Shown piece after piece: positions 15,965 through 25,141 of a stretch of 37,170 nt of DNA; the first letter of the stretch is position 1, and the number at the start of each line of letters is the position of its first letter. The notes beneath the pieces were generated by a model that saw only the letters and a list, made by a program, of their open reading frames with translations, did not search any database and was not told the DNA's origin. Both the position numbers and the translations under genes were made by a program. This DNA is from Bacteroidales bacterium (GTDB taxonomy: Bacteria > Bacteroidota > Bacteroidia > Bacteroidales > WCHB1-69): positions 1 through 37,170 of the forward strand of contig JAGCFD010000045.1 of assembly GCA_017650305.1 (NCBI GenBank). The letters are read 5' to 3'.

Positions 15965-17131
15965 ATGTTATTCAAAAAAAACAAAATCCAAGACAAGGTG
16001 GAAGATTCTACAACCCAAGGCGGCAAAGGCTCTGAGGTCGGCGGCGCACCCCACGGCAAGACGAAAGTCTATAATCTGATCATTCTCGACAAGAGCGGCT
16101 CGATGTCGTCCATCGCAAAAGCCGCCATCTCTGGTTTCAACGAAACGGTCGGGGGCATCCGCTCGGCACAGAAACTCTATCACGAGACGCAAGAGCATTA
16201 TGTCTCCCTCTTTATGTTTTGCGACTGCGATAAGTCCTATATCTATGAGAATGTGCCGGTTGAGAATGTTCAAGACTTGACCTCCCGAATGTACAGGCCG
16301 TGTTGTTGTACTCCATTGTATGACGCTATGGGCATCTCGTTGAACAAGCTGCTCAAGCAGATACAGCACGAGGAGAACGCCACCGCTGTGGTGACAGTCA
16401 TTACCGATGGTTTGGAGAATGCTTCCAGAGAGTATTCTGGCAAAGCTATTCAAGCCTTGGTGGACAAACTTAAAGACGAAGAGGGCTGGAGTTTTGCCTA
16501 TATCGGCACTAACCAAGATGTGGAGGAGGTCTCCATGTCGCTGCATATTGAAAATCACCTCTTTTTTGAAGATGATGAGGCAGGGATGTCAAAAGCTTGG
16601 TCCGATGAAAAGAATGCCAGAATGAATATGTATTCCATGATAGCAGAAGATATGGATTGTAGTGCAAGCATGTCTTCCACTGAACGCAAACGCTTTCGCG
16701 CCAAGCGTAATCGGGAGGTTTCCTATTATCGCGAGCAAGAGGATTATACGGGTAGAGTCGCTTCCGATCGCATTGATTCCTTGCGTCGCAACGAGATTTT
16801 TGTCTTCGGTAGCAATCTGGCTGGGGCGCATGGCGGAGGTGCCGCCTATGTGGCCGTTAACAATTTCGGAGCCGTGATGGGACAGGGCGTCGGTCTGCAA
16901 GGTCAAAGCTACGCCATCCCGACCATGCAGGGCGGCGTGGAGACTATCAAGCCATACGTGGACGAGTTTATCCAGTTTGCCAAAGACCATCCCCAGCTGA
17001 CCTTCCTCGTGACCCGTATCGGCTGCGGCATCGCCGGTTTCACTGACCAAGAGATTGCCCCGCTGTTCGTGAAAGCTGTCGATGTCCCCAATATTCATCT
17101 GCCCCAAAGCTTCTGGAATGTCTTGGTATAA
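15965..17131 (+). CDS. VWA domain fused to a macro-like domain
   Basis: This 388-residue protein has an N-terminal von Willebrand factor A domain (about 34-200) with an intact metal site: DKSGS (D42, S44, S46), Thr116 in CTPLYDAMG and Asp148 in ITDGLENAS. A helical linker (205-270) leads to a C-terminal domain (277-384) beginning EIFVFGSNLAGAHGGGAA, with GQGVGLQGQSYAIPT and TFLVTRIGCGIAGF. This last domain resembles the phage-type A1S_2505 family and, by its motifs, macro (ADP-ribose-binding) domains. It lies 31 bp after the Nudix regulator and shares its promoter. There is no signal peptide, so it is cytoplasmic. A role in ADP-ribose or NAD-derived signalling is inference. I chose the ATG at 15965; the longer frame runs into the upstream gene. 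Confidence 0.85.
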   Translation: MLFKKNKIQDKVEDSTTQGGKGSEVGGAPHGKTKVYNLIILDKSGSMSSIAKAAISGFNETVGGIRSAQKLYHETQEHYVSLFMFCDCDKSYIYENVPVENVQDLTSRMYRPCCCTPLYDAMGISLNKLLKQIQHEENATAVVTVITDGLENASREYSGKAIQALVDKLKDEEGWSFAYIGTNQDVEEVSMSLHIENHLFFEDDEAGMSKAWSDEKNARMNMYSMIAEDMDCSASMSSTERKRFRAKRNREVSYYREQEDYTGRVASDRIDSLRRNEIFVFGSNLAGAHGGGAAYVAVNNFGAVMGQGVGLQGQSYAIPTMQGGVETIKPYVDEFIQFAKDHPQLTFLVTRIGCGIAGFTDQEIAPLFVKAVDVPNIHLPQSFWNVLV

Positions 17132-17175
17132 GATTTTTTTAATATTTTGATCCACAATTAGATAATTTTTTTGTC

Positions 17176-17183
17176 GGGGGGGG
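17176..17183 (+). repeat. G8 homopolymer in promoter region
   Basis: Eight consecutive G lie 18 bp upstream of the -7 element of the next gene, after a TTTG at 17170-17173 that could be a -33 element. Such runs are prone to length change by slippage. Confidence 0.7.
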
Positions 17184-17201
17184 TGATTGGAATGTTTTTT
17201 A

Positions 17202-17209
17202 TATCTTTG
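17202..17209 (+). promoter_or_regulatory. -7 promoter element
   Basis: TATCTTTG is an exact TAnnTTTG match, 57 bp before the ATG at 17266. Confidence 0.65.
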
Positions 17210-17265
17210 CCGCGTTGTTCATTTTGAAATAAAACAGTAAAAGTATCACATTAATAACCAAATAA

Positions 17266-18966
17266 ATGAAAAAGATTCTGCTCACCCTCTTGCTCTCTGT
17301 AGCCGCATGGATTTCTTATGCCCAAGCACCCAATCACTTGCGCGTGCTGAACTTCGTGCCCGACGATTGTCACTCGGTCCAATTGTTCAATCTGGATACC
17401 ATGGCCCGCACTTGCGAGCTGAAAGCCATCCAGGACGACAAACTGCTATCTTTTATCAGTAAAGAAGATAAAACAACGTACAAGCTTCTCAAAACCTTGC
17501 TGAAAAGTTGGGTTAACAAGGATAACAAACTCGGTATCGACTTCACCGCCTCTGTCGCCACAGTCGGCAACCGCATCTTCCTGATTCCGCTGAATAACGA
17601 GAAGAATTTTGAGAAGAATCTTCAAAAACTGATCGGCTCCAAGGCTCATTTTAAAACGGTTAACGATGGGGCCGCCGGCACAATTCGCAAGGTGGAATCT
17701 GAGGAACTTGACGTATTCTGCACTCCCTCTGTGGCCTGTATCATGCTTGATATGGCCGAGTTGGAACAGCTCTTCCCCACGCCGCAGAACGGGGCAGATT
17801 TGTGGCAGAAGATGCAGAACTCCCATTTTCTGCAGACCGAACCGGGACAGATGATATTGTCTGGAGAGATCTCAGGTTACACCCTCTATAACGAATCCAA
17901 TCCGATGGTTCAAATATTGGGACACTATGCCACTGCCTTTGCCCAGATATCTCCGGATATGTTGAAAGACCTCAATGTGGAGATTTATTCCCGCGGACAA
18001 GTCACCCGCGACCGGATGACCAGTGTCAGCGAGATCCGCAATCTCTCCACGAAAACGCCAGACTTCTCCTGGTCCGAGGCCCGTCGCGAGCCTCAAGTAG
18101 TGGAGCAACTGCTGCCCTATTTCGGGGATAATATGTTCGCGATGATGGTCAGCACGATGTCGGGAATAAGCAAGATGGGAGAGATCCCGCCCGCTTTTTC
18201 AGAATACAAGTCGTTGCTGCCTCTCATGGACAAGCCCTTTGTGGCCGCCATCATTCCCGATGGGATGTACTATATGATAGCTACGATGATTGATGAGCCG
18301 GAGCAGTTGCCAACTATGCTGAACAACTATGTGGAGGCCCATAACCGCTATATCGATTCGCTGTATCAAGCCCAATCCGAAGCCCCTGCTCCGACGATTG
18401 ATCTGGAGAGCCTGGATGATGAAAATGATGTAGAGGTCTCTTTTGAAGAGATGATGTCCACCCTACAGCAGACCCCCGTGGATCCTGCGGTCAACAAGAA
18501 GTCAGTCATCTATCAACCGGAAGGCGATTTGAAAATCTATTACCTCTTGACCACCAAAAGCCAGATGAACTATGATACATACGAGCGAGAATTGGGGATG
18601 GACACGGCTTATCTGGTGGTGAAAGGCAACAAGCTTTTCTTTGCGCCTAAGAAACAGGTGGTGGAGATGGTGAATCATCCTACAGTAAAGGCACAGCCCG
18701 TCTCTCCGGATTTTCTGCAGCATGCCATTTATGTGCGTATGGATGTGCAAACCCTGATGAATAGCATTGCGGGCGGAAGTCAACTCAATATTACACTTCC
18801 GTTCGACAATATGACCATGTTTGTGGATGACAATTTCTTCACCACCAACATTGAGGCGGTGAAAGGTCTTAAACATGGTATCTTCTATGAGATGGTGAAG
18901 AGTCTCAAAGAATTGTCCGAGCGCTTCTCAAAACCGGTCTATAATAAGCGTTTGAAGGTGTTCTAA
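17266..18966 (+). CDS. Secreted DUF4836-like protein
   Basis: This 566-residue protein has a signal peptide (1-20, ending WISYAQ) and no lipobox. The mature part starts with a 'fVPDDCHSVQLFNLDTM' segment, followed by a helical stretch and LGIDFTASVATVGNRIFLIPL. This resembles the start of DUF4836 proteins of Bacteroidales (alternating strands with a GIDl..pV motif), though the match is weak. There is a low-complexity acidic linker near 380-400. The C-terminus has no recognisable T9SS domain. It is a single-gene unit with its own promoter, and its stop codon overlaps that of convergent prmC. The function is unknown. Confidence 0.65.
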   Translation: MKKILLTLLLSVAAWISYAQAPNHLRVLNFVPDDCHSVQLFNLDTMARTCELKAIQDDKLLSFISKEDKTTYKLLKTLLKSWVNKDNKLGIDFTASVATVGNRIFLIPLNNEKNFEKNLQKLIGSKAHFKTVNDGAAGTIRKVESEELDVFCTPSVACIMLDMAELEQLFPTPQNGADLWQKMQNSHFLQTEPGQMILSGEISGYTLYNESNPMVQILGHYATAFAQISPDMLKDLNVEIYSRGQVTRDRMTSVSEIRNLSTKTPDFSWSEARREPQVVEQLLPYFGDNMFAMMVSTMSGISKMGEIPPAFSEYKSLLPLMDKPFVAAIIPDGMYYMIATMIDEPEQLPTMLNNYVEAHNRYIDSLYQAQSEAPAPTIDLESLDDENDVEVSFEEMMSTLQQTPVDPAVNKKSVIYQPEGDLKIYYLLTTKSQMNYDTYERELGMDTAYLVVKGNKLFFAPKKQVVEMVNHPTVKAQPVSPDFLQHAIYVRMDVQTLMNSIAGGSQLNITLPFDNMTMFVDDNFFTTNIEAVKGLKHGIFYEMVKSLKELSERFSKPVYNKRLKVF

Positions 18967-19817
18967 ATCCGTCCCGTCATAAAACGCGGTCTGCCGTTGA
19001 TGTCATCCTGCTCGGTGACATGGCGCAGGCCGTTATCTTTCCACTGTTGCATCAGTTTGTCGTGGTATTGGTGATAGGTCTCTGCCATCAATACTCCGTT
19101 GGGTTTCAGCGTCTTGACGGCGAGTGCGGCCAGCGCGCGGTAGCACCATAGCGGGTCTTCGTCGGGCACGAAGAGGGCTAGGCCGGGCTCGTGCTCCACC
19201 ACGTTGCGGTGCATCTCCTGCCTGTCGCGCTCCGGGATGTAAGGCGGATTGCTGATGATGAGGTCGAAACGCTGGTCAGGGAAGGGTAGGGTACCATGGT
19301 CGTGCATGTCGTGGCGGGCAAAGGTGACGGCGACATGATGGCGGTCGGCATTCTCCTTGGCGACGGTCAGCGCCTTTTCCGAGATGTCGGTGGCGAAGAT
19401 CTCAACGCCAGGCACTTCGGCGGCAATGGTCACCGCAATGCAGCCACTTCCCGTGCCAACATCCCACACCTTGGGCTCTTTCCGTCCCGACAATTCCCGA
19501 ATGGCCATCAGCACCAACTCTTCGGTCTCTGGCCTCGGGATGAGCACGTCTGGGGTGACTTGGAATCTTCTCCCATAAAAGTCAGCCCGCCCCATGACGT
19601 ATTGCACGGGACACCCTTGCGCCATCTGGAGGAGGTCTTGTTGCCGTTGCCGGTGCTGGGCCTCCGTCAGCGCATCGCCATAGTGCAGGGGCAGCGACCA
19701 CTGCTCCCAGCCGGTCAGATGTTCGTGGTAATATTTAGCGACGGCAGCCGCCTCACGAGGGTCGTAAAGCGGCTGCAGTGCCTGTGTCATTTCTTGTATG
19801 CTCTCCCGGATGGTCAA
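18963..19817 (-). CDS. prmC: Release factor glutamine methyltransferase PrmC
   Basis: This 284-residue protein methylates the Gln of the GGQ motif of peptide release factors, using S-adenosylmethionine. The N-terminal helical domain (about 1-85) binds the release factor. The Rossmann domain has the SAM motif DVGTGSGCIAV (about 118-128) and the catalytic NPPY motif (ISNPPYIP, about 188-195). It is the last gene of a minus-strand cluster and starts 6 bp after the BT_3928-like gene. Its TAG stop shares bases with the TAA of the convergent gene, and no terminator is visible between them. Confidence 0.93.
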   Translation of the reverse strand: MTIRESIQEMTQALQPLYDPREAAAVAKYYHEHLTGWEQWSLPLHYGDALTEAQHRQRQQDLLQMAQGCPVQYVMGRADFYGRRFQVTPDVLIPRPETEELVLMAIRELSGRKEPKVWDVGTGSGCIAVTIAAEVPGVEIFATDISEKALTVAKENADRHHVAVTFARHDMHDHGTLPFPDQRFDLIISNPPYIPERDRQEMHRNVVEHEPGLALFVPDEDPLWCYRALAALAVKTLKPNGVLMAETYHQYHDKLMQQWKDNGLRHVTEQDDINGRPRFMTGRI

Positions 19818-19823
19818 GGCCGT

Positions 19824-21002
19824 CTATTCTTGCACAGCCTTGGCGGGAATGTCACGCCAAGCCCATTTGTCTTTCACGATGCCTTTCTCCAACAACATGA
19901 CACCCGGGTTGGAGCGCATGGCGTCGCGCACCATGAACGGACCGGTGACCGGGTTGATGGGGTTGTGGTAGACGGGGAACTCGATGCCGTACTTCTCCAC
20001 GAAAGCGGCAATCTCCTCTTCTGAAGAGTTGGTGATAGCCACAAAGTCGATCTCTTTGCTTTGGCAGTCCTTGGCCAACGTGATCGCCTTGGCCATGCCT
20101 TTGTCCTTGGCCTCGCTCAAGTCGTGCACATAAAGGACATAGACCACACCCTCGCGGTCGGTGGCGAAGTAGTCGGGCGCATGGTCAGCCCCGTTCTCAT
20201 CCAGCATGTTGAAGCCGTCAATCTTGGCCTTCACCGCCTCCTTGAGGATATTGTCCTCGCGGGATACATACTCGTTGTTGTTGTAGAAGTCCTCATCCTG
20301 GTTCATCAGCTCGTCTTGCGTCAGGGTGACCTTCTCGCCCGTGGCGTTGTTGCGATAGACGAACACCACCTCTTTCTGCGCAGGCTGGGCTACGAAGACG
20401 GACACATCCTTGCCCTTCTTCCAGTCGCTCTTGCCAATGAAGGGCAGATGATGGATGACGTATAGCTGGAAGCCTACTGAAATGGCGGCGAACACCACCA
20501 CGGCGAGCCATTGTCCCAACTCGGTCATGCGACAGTCGCTGAGCTTCTTGCGGTTAAAGAACAAGATCAGAGTCGGGATGATGAAGCCCACATTCTTCAG
20601 GAACGTCTGCATGTTGGTCATCTCAATGACATCCCCAAAGCAGCCGCAGTCTTTCACCACACCAAAGTAGTGGATGCCGGCGGTCTCCAGCTTCTCGGCG
20701 ATGGCGAGCCATAGCGTCAGGAAGAAGAAGAAGGTCATGAAGATAAGATAGCCCCAGGCAGCCCATTGCACCTTGACACGGAGTAGCAACATGCATCCCA
20801 AGACAAACTCGCAGGCAATGGCCACCACCGCGGCAAACAATGCCAACGGATGCAGAAATCCCATGTGGAATGAGGTGAAGTAGTCGTTCATGGTGACGCC
20901 AAAACCCACAGGGTCAATGGCTTTCATGAAACTGGAGGCGATAAACAGACACCCTAACAAAATGCGGATGACCATCAGCCATATAGGTTCTTTACTTTTC
21001 AT
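19824..21002 (-). CDS. BT_3928-family membrane protein (DoxX/MauE-like with thioredoxin-like tail)
   Basis: This 392-residue protein has about five transmembrane helices in its first 195 residues (for example IWLMVIRILLGCLFIASSFM at the N-terminus) and a CGCFGD motif (about 118-123) typical of DoxX/MauE-like redox membrane proteins. The C-terminal half (about 200-392) looks extracytoplasmic and ends in a thioredoxin-like segment (NPGVMLLEKGIVKDKWAWRDIP) without a visible CXXC. In Bacteroides this family is also linked with DUF1599, as here. It lies between the DUF1599 gene and prmC. A role in periplasmic redox chemistry is inference. Confidence 0.82.
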   Translation of the reverse strand: MKSKEPIWLMVIRILLGCLFIASSFMKAIDPVGFGVTMNDYFTSFHMGFLHPLALFAAVVAIACEFVLGCMLLLRVKVQWAAWGYLIFMTFFFFLTLWLAIAEKLETAGIHYFGVVKDCGCFGDVIEMTNMQTFLKNVGFIIPTLILFFNRKKLSDCRMTELGQWLAVVVFAAISVGFQLYVIHHLPFIGKSDWKKGKDVSVFVAQPAQKEVVFVYRNNATGEKVTLTQDELMNQDEDFYNNNEYVSREDNILKEAVKAKIDGFNMLDENGADHAPDYFATDREGVVYVLYVHDLSEAKDKGMAKAITLAKDCQSKEIDFVAITNSSEEEIAAFVEKYGIEFPVYHNPINPVTGPFMVRDAMRSNPGVMLLEKGIVKDKWAWRDIPAKAVQE

Positions 21003-21007
21003 ATCCC

Positions 21008-21050
21008 TTAATTTCTTAGTTTCTTAATTTCTTAACTTGTTAACTTACCA
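21008..21050. repeat. TTCTTAA-type low-complexity spacer
   Basis: Imperfect copies of ttcttaattt/ttcttaact fill the 50-bp gap between the DUF1599 and BT_3928-like genes. It resembles the TAAC-rich spacers in other gaps of the window. Confidence 0.4.
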
Positions 21051-21052
21051 TC

Positions 21053-21613
21053 TTACGCCTTCTCTTTCTCCAGCACCAACCGTATGAGACAGAACATCGC
21101 GTAGTTGATGATGTCGTAATAGTTGGCATCCATGCCCTCCGAGACGAGCGTCTTGCCCTGATGGTCTTCGATGGATTTCAACCGGAAGATCTTCATCAGG
21201 ATGATGTCCGTGATGGAGCTGATGCGCATCTGGCGCCAAGCCTCACCGTAGTCATGATTCTTGTTGCTCATCAACTCCTTGGCCTGATGAATATATTGGT
21301 CGTAGAGCTTGGTGACGGTTTCCACGTCCATGTCAATCTCTTCGGCAGTGTTGGCCACGCCGATTTCAAGCTGGATGAGGGCCATGACGGAGTAGTTGAC
21401 GATGCCGATGAACTCGGGGATGATGCCTTCGTTCACTTTGGACTCGCCTTTCTCCTGGATGCTGCGGATGCGCTGAGCCTTGATGTATATCTGGTCGGTT
21501 AAAGAGGGCAATCGCAGGATGCGCCATGCCGTACCGTAGTCCTTCGCCTTGGCGGAAAAGAGCTCCAGGCATTGCCCAATCAGGGTCTCATATTGTTCGA
21601 GTGTGTCGGCCAT
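21053..21613 (-). CDS. DUF1599 protein (nucleotide modification associated domain 1)
   Basis: This 186-residue, mostly helical protein consists of two copies of one domain: residues about 8-90 (LFSAKAKDYGTAWRILRLPSLTDQIYIKAQRI) and about 100-180 (LMSNKNHDYGEAWRQMRISSITDIILMKIFRL). The repeated (K/N)xxDYGxAWR signature defines DUF1599, which Pfam calls nucleotide modification associated domain 1. The cytoplasmic function is unknown; a nucleotide-binding or pyrophosphatase-like role is conjecture. Its ATG overlaps the TAA of the upstream gingipain-like gene by one base (TAATG), so translation may be coupled. Confidence 0.85.
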   Translation of the reverse strand: MADTLEQYETLIGQCLELFSAKAKDYGTAWRILRLPSLTDQIYIKAQRIRSIQEKGESKVNEGIIPEFIGIVNYSVMALIQLEIGVANTAEEIDMDVETVTKLYDQYIHQAKELMSNKNHDYGEAWRQMRISSITDIILMKIFRLKSIEDHQGKTLVSEGMDANYYDIINYAMFCLIRLVLEKEKA

Positions 21614-24600
21614 TATTGTTTGATGAATTTGGAGATAGAGGAAGTGTTGTCTTCGGTGATGATGCGCACGAAATAGACACCGCTGGTCAAATGATTGACG
21701 TTGAGGGTGTGCTGTGCGCCCATGGCTGATTCTTGAGCTACTTGGCGACCGCTGAGGTCATAGATGACAATCTGTTGAACCGGCTCGGAGCATTCTATGT
21801 GCAGCAGGCCAGTTGTCGGGTTGGGGAAGACGTTGAACTTAAGTTCGTTATGGGATTCAACACCCACATTGTCACTGCCGTCTTCAACACACATGGTTCC
21901 CATGCCGGGGAATGAGACGTTGTCAATCCACGCACAGTCGCTGCCACTGGTTGCGGAGTAGTCTTTTTCATACATGAATTTGTAGGTGTGGGTGCCAGCG
22001 GATACAGGGGTGGAGAATTGTGACCAACTGATATTGCCAGACTGGCTGTCCTTTTCTTCTCCATCTATGAAAAAACGGAAGAAGTCGTAGCTGACCTCTG
22101 AGGATACTTTTCTGAAGAAAGAAATGTTTCCACCAGTAGTGGAAGTCACAGTGACAGAGAGCACAGATTGAGTGTTGTTGTTCAGATTTTGCTTAGAGCG
22201 TGCGCAGTAGGTACCTGCATAGGGCGCTACGTTGGTGATGAACCAAGGATAACTATTGTTCTGCCAAGAGAAAGCGGTCAAGTCGCCAGATTCAAAGGTC
22301 TCGACGGCATTGCCCAAAGAGATGTATGTGGTGTCGATGGTCAGTAAGTTGTTGGCCACGCCTTTGATGTAAAGAGGTACGATGGTCATGTCAGGCACGG
22401 AGGCGCCGATGGACACTTGGTACTGGGCGGTGGCGGTGGCGCCAATTGCCAGCTCGGGAATGGCCTGCGCAGGGGTGACCACCGTAACAGGGCTGTAATG
22501 GCTGATGAGGTGGAGTGTGGCGTTGGTCAAGTTCCGATGTCCTGTGTTCATATATTCAACTGTCACATTTACCATGTCACCAGGGGCAAAGCTGCTGGAA
22601 CCATTGCTGTTTTGAATGGTGGTGTTGGTGATGACCAGCTTCGGGGAGAGGACCGTTACGTTTAATGTCTTGGTGACGGTGACTGAGCCGGAGGTGGTTG
22701 TGATGGTGAAACTCACGATGTCGCCATCCTTTGCGTCGGCGGGCAGCACGGCCGAGAAGGCGTTGTTGTGAGTTACGGTAGCGTCAACTCCCACGCTGTT
22801 GTCACTGACTGTGCCTTGGGTGATATAGACGCCAGGAGTGTTGCTGGTGATAGTGGTTGTCACATTGTATGCCGCATCCACGCCATAGTTAGTCAAGGCG
22901 ATGTCAATGTCGATGGGCGAACCGGGAGATGGAATGCTGAATTGTGACAGACCTGCTGAGGAGATGGCCACGTATGGGCCGGAAGGAGCAATCACCTGCA
23001 CAGGCTGGAAGTATTGGATGTAGTTCTGAGCACTGACGGCCAGTTCATAGGTGCCCGGCGTGGTGATGGAGTTGAAGTTGAGTGTGGCGTGGCCGGTGGC
23101 ATCGGTGAAGGCTGCCGCCACTAATTCGTTGTCGTGGGTTAAGGCTACGTATGCGTAAGGCGCCGCTTGTACGTCGTATTGTGTGGAACCAATCACGAGA
23201 ACATCCGACGCGGAAACAGTCATGGTGCTGGGGATGCCCAGATAAGGTTTCAAAGAAGGATCACCCATCAGATGGTAGATCTCCCAGTAGTAGAGTTTTG
23301 CGTCGGAGCTGGAGGCCTCAATGCCCAAGTTGCCAGCCGTCATCATGCCAGTGATGGTGGTGGCCCATACACCATGGCTCTCTCCATGTGTGTGGAAAAT
23401 GCGGTCGTAGGCACCCAAATTGTTTGAAAGATAGTTGGGGTTGGCTGTGACACTGCTGCGTACACCAACAGCCCAATAGAAATCTTCATCCCAATAGGTG
23501 TTGTTGGATCCTCCAACGTAGCCGACAGCACCCTTGTTGGCAGCACGCACTACCGCCTCGGCAAAGCATTCAGACTCGTCGAATTTGGAGGTCTGACAAC
23601 AGTTGCCAATCATGAAGCCGTATTTGTCTGCATTGGACATGGAGGATACGTCTGAATTGGAGAAGCTGGGGTCTGCCCATCCGGTAGAGGAACCATGGGC
23701 CGTATAGTTCGCCCAACCGCAACCTGCACCAACCTCTGCGCGAATCGTAGCCGCCTGACTGGAACAATTGTACATGTGCTTGTAAACGGTGGTGTATTCG
23801 TGATTGGTGGAGTTTGGATTGACGTAGTTGTTATATACGTAGTTAATCTGGCCGTTGGCATGGGTGGGCGACCAGTTGTTGTCGGTGCCGGCAATCAGAA
23901 CTGCCTTGCCTAAGTAGGAAGGATCCGGCATGGTGAACTGCTCATACATCAAAGTCTTTTCAAATTGCGGATTCAGCTGGCTGACATTTTGTGCTGAGAA
24001 ACGGCCATAGTAACAGTCGGGAAGATGGTCACCAGAGGTCCAGGTCGCATAGTAGAGGTCGGTTTTGTGCGCAGAACTGGATTGGCCCGTGAAGGTGGGC
24101 ACCTGGGCAACGTCACCAATGAAAAGCACAAAGGTGGGTGCGGGATTCTCCGCAGTCGCATTCGTGTACTCTGCCGCAATGTAGTTCTTGATGGCGGTGG
24201 TCGTGGTGCCAATGTTGCTCGTGTAGGCTACCTCTACAATGTATCCGATACGCTTCTTCCAAGCAATGAAAGCAGCCAGATTCTCGTTGTCGGCAAACAT
24301 GGAGTTGGCAATGATCAAATATTTGATAGGGGAGACGGTGAACTCGTCGCGGACTTGGAAAGGATTGATGACCGCCTCTTTGGCAGCATGGAACAAAGGA
24401 CTGTAGTATTTGTCCTTCATCTCCAAAGTGGCCGGGATGTTGGCATTTTCAAACGTGATCTCCACGCTGATGCGGCTGTACAGACGAATGCGGTTGGTGA
24501 CAGGGTTATAAGCCACAGGACTTACTACCACGTTGGCCATGTTCACGTCACGCATGGTGCCGATCAGATGCGAAGTGACCACTTCCGGTTGGGCAATGTA

Positions 24601-25017
24601 GAATGCATTGGTGTGGTAAATGATCTCGTTCTTGTTGAATGGACGCTCACCTTGATATGATTTGGGATAGCTCTGCTGGCACGGCATGATGGTATGCTCA
24701 ATGCCAAGCTCGGCTGCATCATACTCCTCAAAGTCGGCTGAGACGATGTTCACATTGACATCTTCACAAAGCGGAACCTCAATCAATTTGGTCAGCAGTG
24801 GCAATGCAGGACTTCCTACTTCAGTGGAGGAGGTGTAGCCATCCATTGTCAGGCTGGTGTACATGTCAGGACCTGCCTTGAAGGTGCCAGTGACCATTTT
24901 CGGGACGTTGAACTCTATGGATAATTTGTTCATAGAGCTCTGCAAGATGGTGTATTCCTGTGCTGTCATGAAGGCAAATAAAGACAGGAGCACAAATGTG
25001 AAAATACTTTTTTTCAT
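21613..25017 (-). CDS. Gingipain-like C25 cysteine protease with T9SS sorting domain
   Basis: This 1134-residue secreted protease has a signal peptide (1-20), a propeptide-like region (to about 225) and a C25 peptidase domain (about 230-590). The catalytic His is in YTAHGS (about 440) and the Cys in GNCCQ (about 472), exactly 33 residues apart if the second Cys is used, as in RgpB (His211/Cys244). Ig-like and adhesion beta domains follow (about 600-1050, including a segment like the cleaved-adhesin domain with SDCAWIDNVSFPG). A type-A T9SS C-terminal domain ends the protein (about 1058-1134, FNVFPNPTTGLLHIEC to SISKFIKQ). It would be exported by T9SS and attached to the cell surface. The substrate specificity is unknown. 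It heads a minus-strand cluster that continues into DUF1599. Confidence 0.92.
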   Translation of the reverse strand: MKKSIFTFVLLSLFAFMTAQEYTILQSSMNKLSIEFNVPKMVTGTFKAGPDMYTSLTMDGYTSSTEVGSPALPLLTKLIEVPLCEDVNVNIVSADFEEYDAAELGIEHTIMPCQQSYPKSYQGERPFNKNEIIYHTNAFYIAQPEVVTSHLIGTMRDVNMANVVVSPVAYNPVTNRIRLYSRISVEITFENANIPATLEMKDKYYSPLFHAAKEAVINPFQVRDEFTVSPIKYLIIANSMFADNENLAAFIAWKKRIGYIVEVAYTSNIGTTTTAIKNYIAAEYTNATAENPAPTFVLFIGDVAQVPTFTGQSSSAHKTDLYYATWTSGDHLPDCYYGRFSAQNVSQLNPQFEKTLMYEQFTMPDPSYLGKAVLIAGTDNNWSPTHANGQINYVYNNYVNPNSTNHEYTTVYKHMYNCSSQAATIRAEVGAGCGWANYTAHGSSTGWADPSFSNSDVSSMSNADKYGFMIGNCCQTSKFDESECFAEAVVRAANKGAVGYVGGSNNTYWDEDFYWAVGVRSSVTANPNYLSNNLGAYDRIFHTHGESHGVWATTITGMMTAGNLGIEASSSDAKLYYWEIYHLMGDPSLKPYLGIPSTMTVSASDVLVIGSTQYDVQAAPYAYVALTHDNELVAAAFTDATGHATLNFNSITTPGTYELAVSAQNYIQYFQPVQVIAPSGPYVAISSAGLSQFSIPSPGSPIDIDIALTNYGVDAAYNVTTTITSNTPGVYITQGTVSDNSVGVDATVTHNNAFSAVLPADAKDGDIVSFTITTTSGSVTVTKTLNVTVLSPKLVITNTTIQNSNGSSSFAPGDMVNVTVEYMNTGHRNLTNATLHLISHYSPVTVVTPAQAIPELAIGATATAQYQVSIGASVPDMTIVPLYIKGVANNLLTIDTTYISLGNAVETFESGDLTAFSWQNNSYPWFITNVAPYAGTYCARSKQNLNNNTQSVLSVTVTSTTGGNISFFRKVSSEVSYDFFRFFIDGEEKDSQSGNISWSQFSTPVSAGTHTYKFMYEKDYSATSGSDCAWIDNVSFPGMGTMCVEDGSDNVGVESHNELKFNVFPNPTTGLLHIECSEPVQQIVIYDLSGRQVAQESAMGAQHTLNVNHLTSGVYFVRIITEDNTSSISKFIKQ

Positions 25018-25088
25018 TATGGAGAAAGTTTTAATTGTTAATCAATTAGAAAGTTACGGTTTATTAAAAAGGGGTAAGTAAGAAACGG

Positions 25089-25096
25089 CAAATATA
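25089..25096 (-). promoter_or_regulatory. -7 promoter element of the gingipain-like gene
   Basis: On the minus strand this reads TATATTTG, an exact TAnnTTTG match, 72 bp before the ATG. It faces away from the gltX promoter in the same 150-bp gap. Confidence 0.6.
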
Positions 25097-25141
25097 ACAT
25101 TTTTCTTATATGAAGTCGGAAAAAATATGCAGGATTTTTTG

